A DNA stretch of 59,763 nt from an uncultured Eubacterium sp. (GTDB taxonomy: Bacteria; Bacillota; Clostridia; Lachnospirales; Lachnospiraceae), in assembly GCA_934322085.1 (NCBI GenBank), contig CAKRGF010000015.1, forward strand, positions 1-59,763, read 5' to 3'. Below, piece after piece: positions 59,739-59,763 of this stretch (positions are counted from its first letter, which is position 1; every line of letters begins with the position of its first letter). Made by a program: the position numbers and the translations under genes. The notes under the pieces are model-generated. The model was not told the DNA's origin and made no database searches. It was given only the letters and a program-made list of their open reading frames with translations.

Positions 59739-59763
59739 TTACTTAGTAGTCAAAACTACTTTG
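59739..59763 (-). CDS. 3' end of a gene cut by the window edge
   Basis: The last codons read KVVLTTK and stop just before a terminator. The ending is like those of Ig-like surface proteins, but seven residues cannot prove it; another frame would end SSFDY with a stop two codons earlier. Confidence 0.3.

Noticed and set aside
1..59763. CRISPR array, prophage or integrative element
   Set aside because: No regularly spaced repeats, no integrase, no phage structural genes and no attachment-site pair next to the tRNA genes were seen.

Overview
The window reads as chromosomal DNA from a moderately AT-rich Gram-positive anaerobe of the Clostridia, most likely a gut Lachnospiraceae. The support is an hrcA-grpE-dnaK-dnaJ operon with a perfect CIRCE operator, strong AGGAGG ribosome sites with frequent TTG and GTG starts, a YtaF-type membrane protein, CDP-glycerol polymer enzymes, and many secreted proteins that combine a lysine-rich bacterial Ig-like domain with a Pro/Thr linker. 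The genus is not decidable by eye.

Layout. 1-3.5 kb: a secreted GH43 glycosidase behind an AraC regulator. 3.6-3.8 kb: two tRNA-Ser genes. 3.87-8.6 kb: a minus-strand cluster for tRNA processing and t6A synthesis (tsaE, tsaB, rnz, tsaD with small partners), ending in an unusual repeat with compensatory changes. 8.7-11 kb: a large membrane protein with a folded leader. 11-20.7 kb: lipoprotein, tex, GNAT, peptidase E, an LRR surface protein, a kinase-HIT fusion, and an AraC/MATE pair. 21-28.4 kb: CIRCE-controlled hsp20, a Gfo/Idh/MocA oxidoreductase, a large beta-helix surface protein, and a decay zone with an ArsC-like mosaic, a helicase remnant, an internally deleted MATE gene and a frameshifted small gene, followed by LOG and Nudix genes.

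28.6-33.5 kb: GH3 and GH31 glycosidases, convergent, with two unrecognised small genes behind GH31. 33.6-41.2 kb: luxS, two CDP-glycerol glycerophosphotransferases (one fused to a GT2 domain), leuS and an L,D-transpeptidase, all on the minus strand. 41.3-41.5 kb: a 211-nt palindrome. 41.7-49 kb: DedA, YtaF, a P-type Ca2+ ATPase, NrnA, a GH13 enzyme, an EamA transporter and a small gene. 49.4-53 kb: two secreted esterase genes holding three esterase domains. 53.1-59.3 kb: eno, dnaJ, dnaK, grpE, hrcA. The right edge holds the 3' ends of what look like two more surface genes.

How the parts fit. Three themes recur: plant-polysaccharide use (GH43, GH3, GH31, GH13, CE1-like esterases), cell-surface construction (CDP-glycerol enzymes, L,D-transpeptidase, Ig-like proteins) and protein-quality control (HrcA with its own operon plus hsp20). 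The most unusual sequence-level signals are not coding: a 50-nt tandem module whose two copies differ by compensatory changes, a multi-branched leader before the membrane protein at 8840, the 211-nt palindrome, and a terminator hairpin whose 3' arm carries the eno ribosome site. All functional names come from reading motifs; no database search was run.
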